A stretch of DNA of 14,399 bases. Origin: Nanobdellota archaeon. Its GTDB lineage: Archaea > Nanobdellota > Nanobdellia > Pacearchaeales > UBA12030. The position numbers and the translations under genes were made by a program. Shown here in pieces: positions 13,868 to 14,399 of the stretch (its first letter is position 1; the number at the start of each line of letters is the position of its first letter). The notes beneath the pieces are model-generated. The model was given only the letters and a program-made list of their open reading frames with translations, had not been told where the DNA came from and did not search any database. The stretch is taken from positions 1 to 14,399 of the forward strand of contig JAHJTU010000003.1 in NCBI GenBank assembly GCA_018829485.1. The letters run 5' to 3'.

Positions 13868-14399
13868 CTTCTCTATAAACTTCTTTAGAGAAGGATGCAT
13901 ATCCATGGCATGCTGGTGAGCTATTTCTTCGTATAATTTGTATACAATCATAACAGCCAACAAAATACCAGTTCCCATTACTAATGCTCCTAGCAAGTCT
14001 GCTACAGCTGCAAGCAAGCCTACTGCAATTCCACCCATAACAGTTAAAGGCATTATATATCTGTTTAATATTGCTTCTAAGATTCTCTCATCTCTTCTAA
14101 AGCCAGGAATTTGCAATCCAGATGCCATTATGTTCTTTGCTTGGCTTCTTGCATCCATACCAGCTGTTTTAACCCAAAATACAGCAAATAACACACTTCC
14201 TCCAACCATTAATAAAGTATAAACAATAGACTGCATAATAGCAATATTTGTTAATCCGCCTTTAACAGCTAATCCAACTAAACCCCCACTTAAAACAGCA
14301 GGAGGATTAGCCCAATCTGCAATAGCCTGCATCCAAGGAATCTTGCTTAAAGTGCTAAATAATTGTACATTTGCAAGTAAAGCAGCAACAAGGATAACA
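13865..14399 (-). CDS. secY: Preprotein translocase subunit SecY, C-terminal part
   Basis: This is the 3' end of secY. The frame is open to the right edge and ends with TAA at 13865-13867, giving about 177 residues. SecY is the pore of the Sec61/SecYE-beta channel, which inserts and exports proteins across the cytoplasmic membrane. Visible are a membrane helix with LLANVQLF, a helix before VFWVKTAGMDARSQAKNIMA, the long cytosolic ribosome-binding loop with SGLQIPGFRRDERILEAILNRYI, then AAVADLLGALVMGTGILLAVMIVYKLYEEIA and the C-terminal MHPSLKKFIEK. An internal ATG at 14332 is not the start: the preceding codons (VILVAALLANVQLFSTLSKIPW) continue SecY. About the first 60% of the protein lies outside the window. 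Downstream, where adk and DUF106 often follow, lies instead the surface-protein operon. Confidence 0.95.
   Translation of the reverse strand, partial: VILVAALLANVQLFSTLSKIPWMQAIADWANPPAVLSGGLVGLAVKGGLTNIAIMQSIVYTLLMVGGSVLFAVFWVKTAGMDARSQAKNIMASGLQIPGFRRDERILEAILNRYIMPLTVMGGIAVGLLAAVADLLGALVMGTGILLAVMIVYKLYEEIAHQHAMDMHPSLKKFIEK

Noticed and set aside
13865..14332. SecY as a complete short protein starting at ATG 14332.
   Set aside because: The frame continues upstream to the window edge with SecY-like membrane sequence, so the ATG is internal and the gene is cut by the window.

Overview
The window looks like a chromosomal segment of a small-genome, AT-rich archaeon. I infer a DPANN lineage of the Woesearchaeota/Pacearchaeota (Nanoarchaeota-like) type. 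Support for Archaea: an AglB-type oligosaccharyltransferase, eL14, prefoldin alpha, a DUF106/Ylp1 (EMC3-like) insertase and an archaeal SecY. Gene starts are preceded by BRE/TATA-like boxes about 24-28 bp upstream (leaderless transcripts) rather than by bacterial -35/-10 boxes. The DPANN placement rests on tight packing and on the style of the two giant surface proteins (LamG, FG-GAP, Ig-like, Ser/Gly linker); it was not tested phylogenetically. Nearly everything is on the minus strand, so transcription runs from high to low coordinates; only cutA is on the plus strand. No stretch over 300 bp lacks a gene, and I see no rRNA, tRNA, CRISPR array or transposase.

From the right edge (transcription order): the 3' end of secY (13865-14399), with a perfect 10-bp hairpin at its stop codon. 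Then comes a surface-protein module: a 1179-aa LamG-containing membrane-anchored protein (10233-13772); a 920-aa protein with seven FG-GAP repeats, probably a seven-bladed propeller, plus FN3/Ig-like domains and a C-terminal membrane anchor (7474-10236, ATGA-overlapped with the first); and a 53-residue ribbon-helix-helix-like protein (7325-7486) overlapping the second giant by 13 bp. After it are a 134-aa protein of unknown function with a CX2C-X5-HX2H motif (6882-7286) and the DUF106 insertase (6413-6841). These last two are preceded by the same 17-bp TATA-containing sequence at exactly the same distance from their start codons.

Next is a compact operon: eL14 (6105-6374), prefoldin alpha (5710-6132), a small DTGA retropepsin-like protease of the RimK-associated family (5379-5738), and a RimK-like ATP-grasp ligase with an AbrB-like C-terminal tail (4279-5355). 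Coding overlaps of 28 and 29 bp join the first three. The ligase converges with cutA (3968-4276), leaving a 2-bp gap. Left of cutA, and divergent from it, are a SpoIIM-family membrane protein (3013-3876), the AglB/STT3 oligosaccharyltransferase (226-2958), and the start of a SAM-dependent methyltransferase cut by the window edge (1-213).

A likely common theme is envelope biogenesis: SecY and Ylp1 insert membrane proteins, AglB would N-glycosylate the two sequon-rich surface proteins, and the adjacent methyltransferase might decorate the glycan. The secY...DUF106...eL14 order is a remnant of the conserved archaeal secY-adk-DUF106-L34e-cmk-L14e cluster. Here it appears broken open by the surface-protein module, and adk, L34e and cmk are absent from the interval. 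The most intriguing points are that insertion, the propeller/LamG pair with its small DNA-binding partner, and the ligase-protease pair joined to eL14 and prefoldin.
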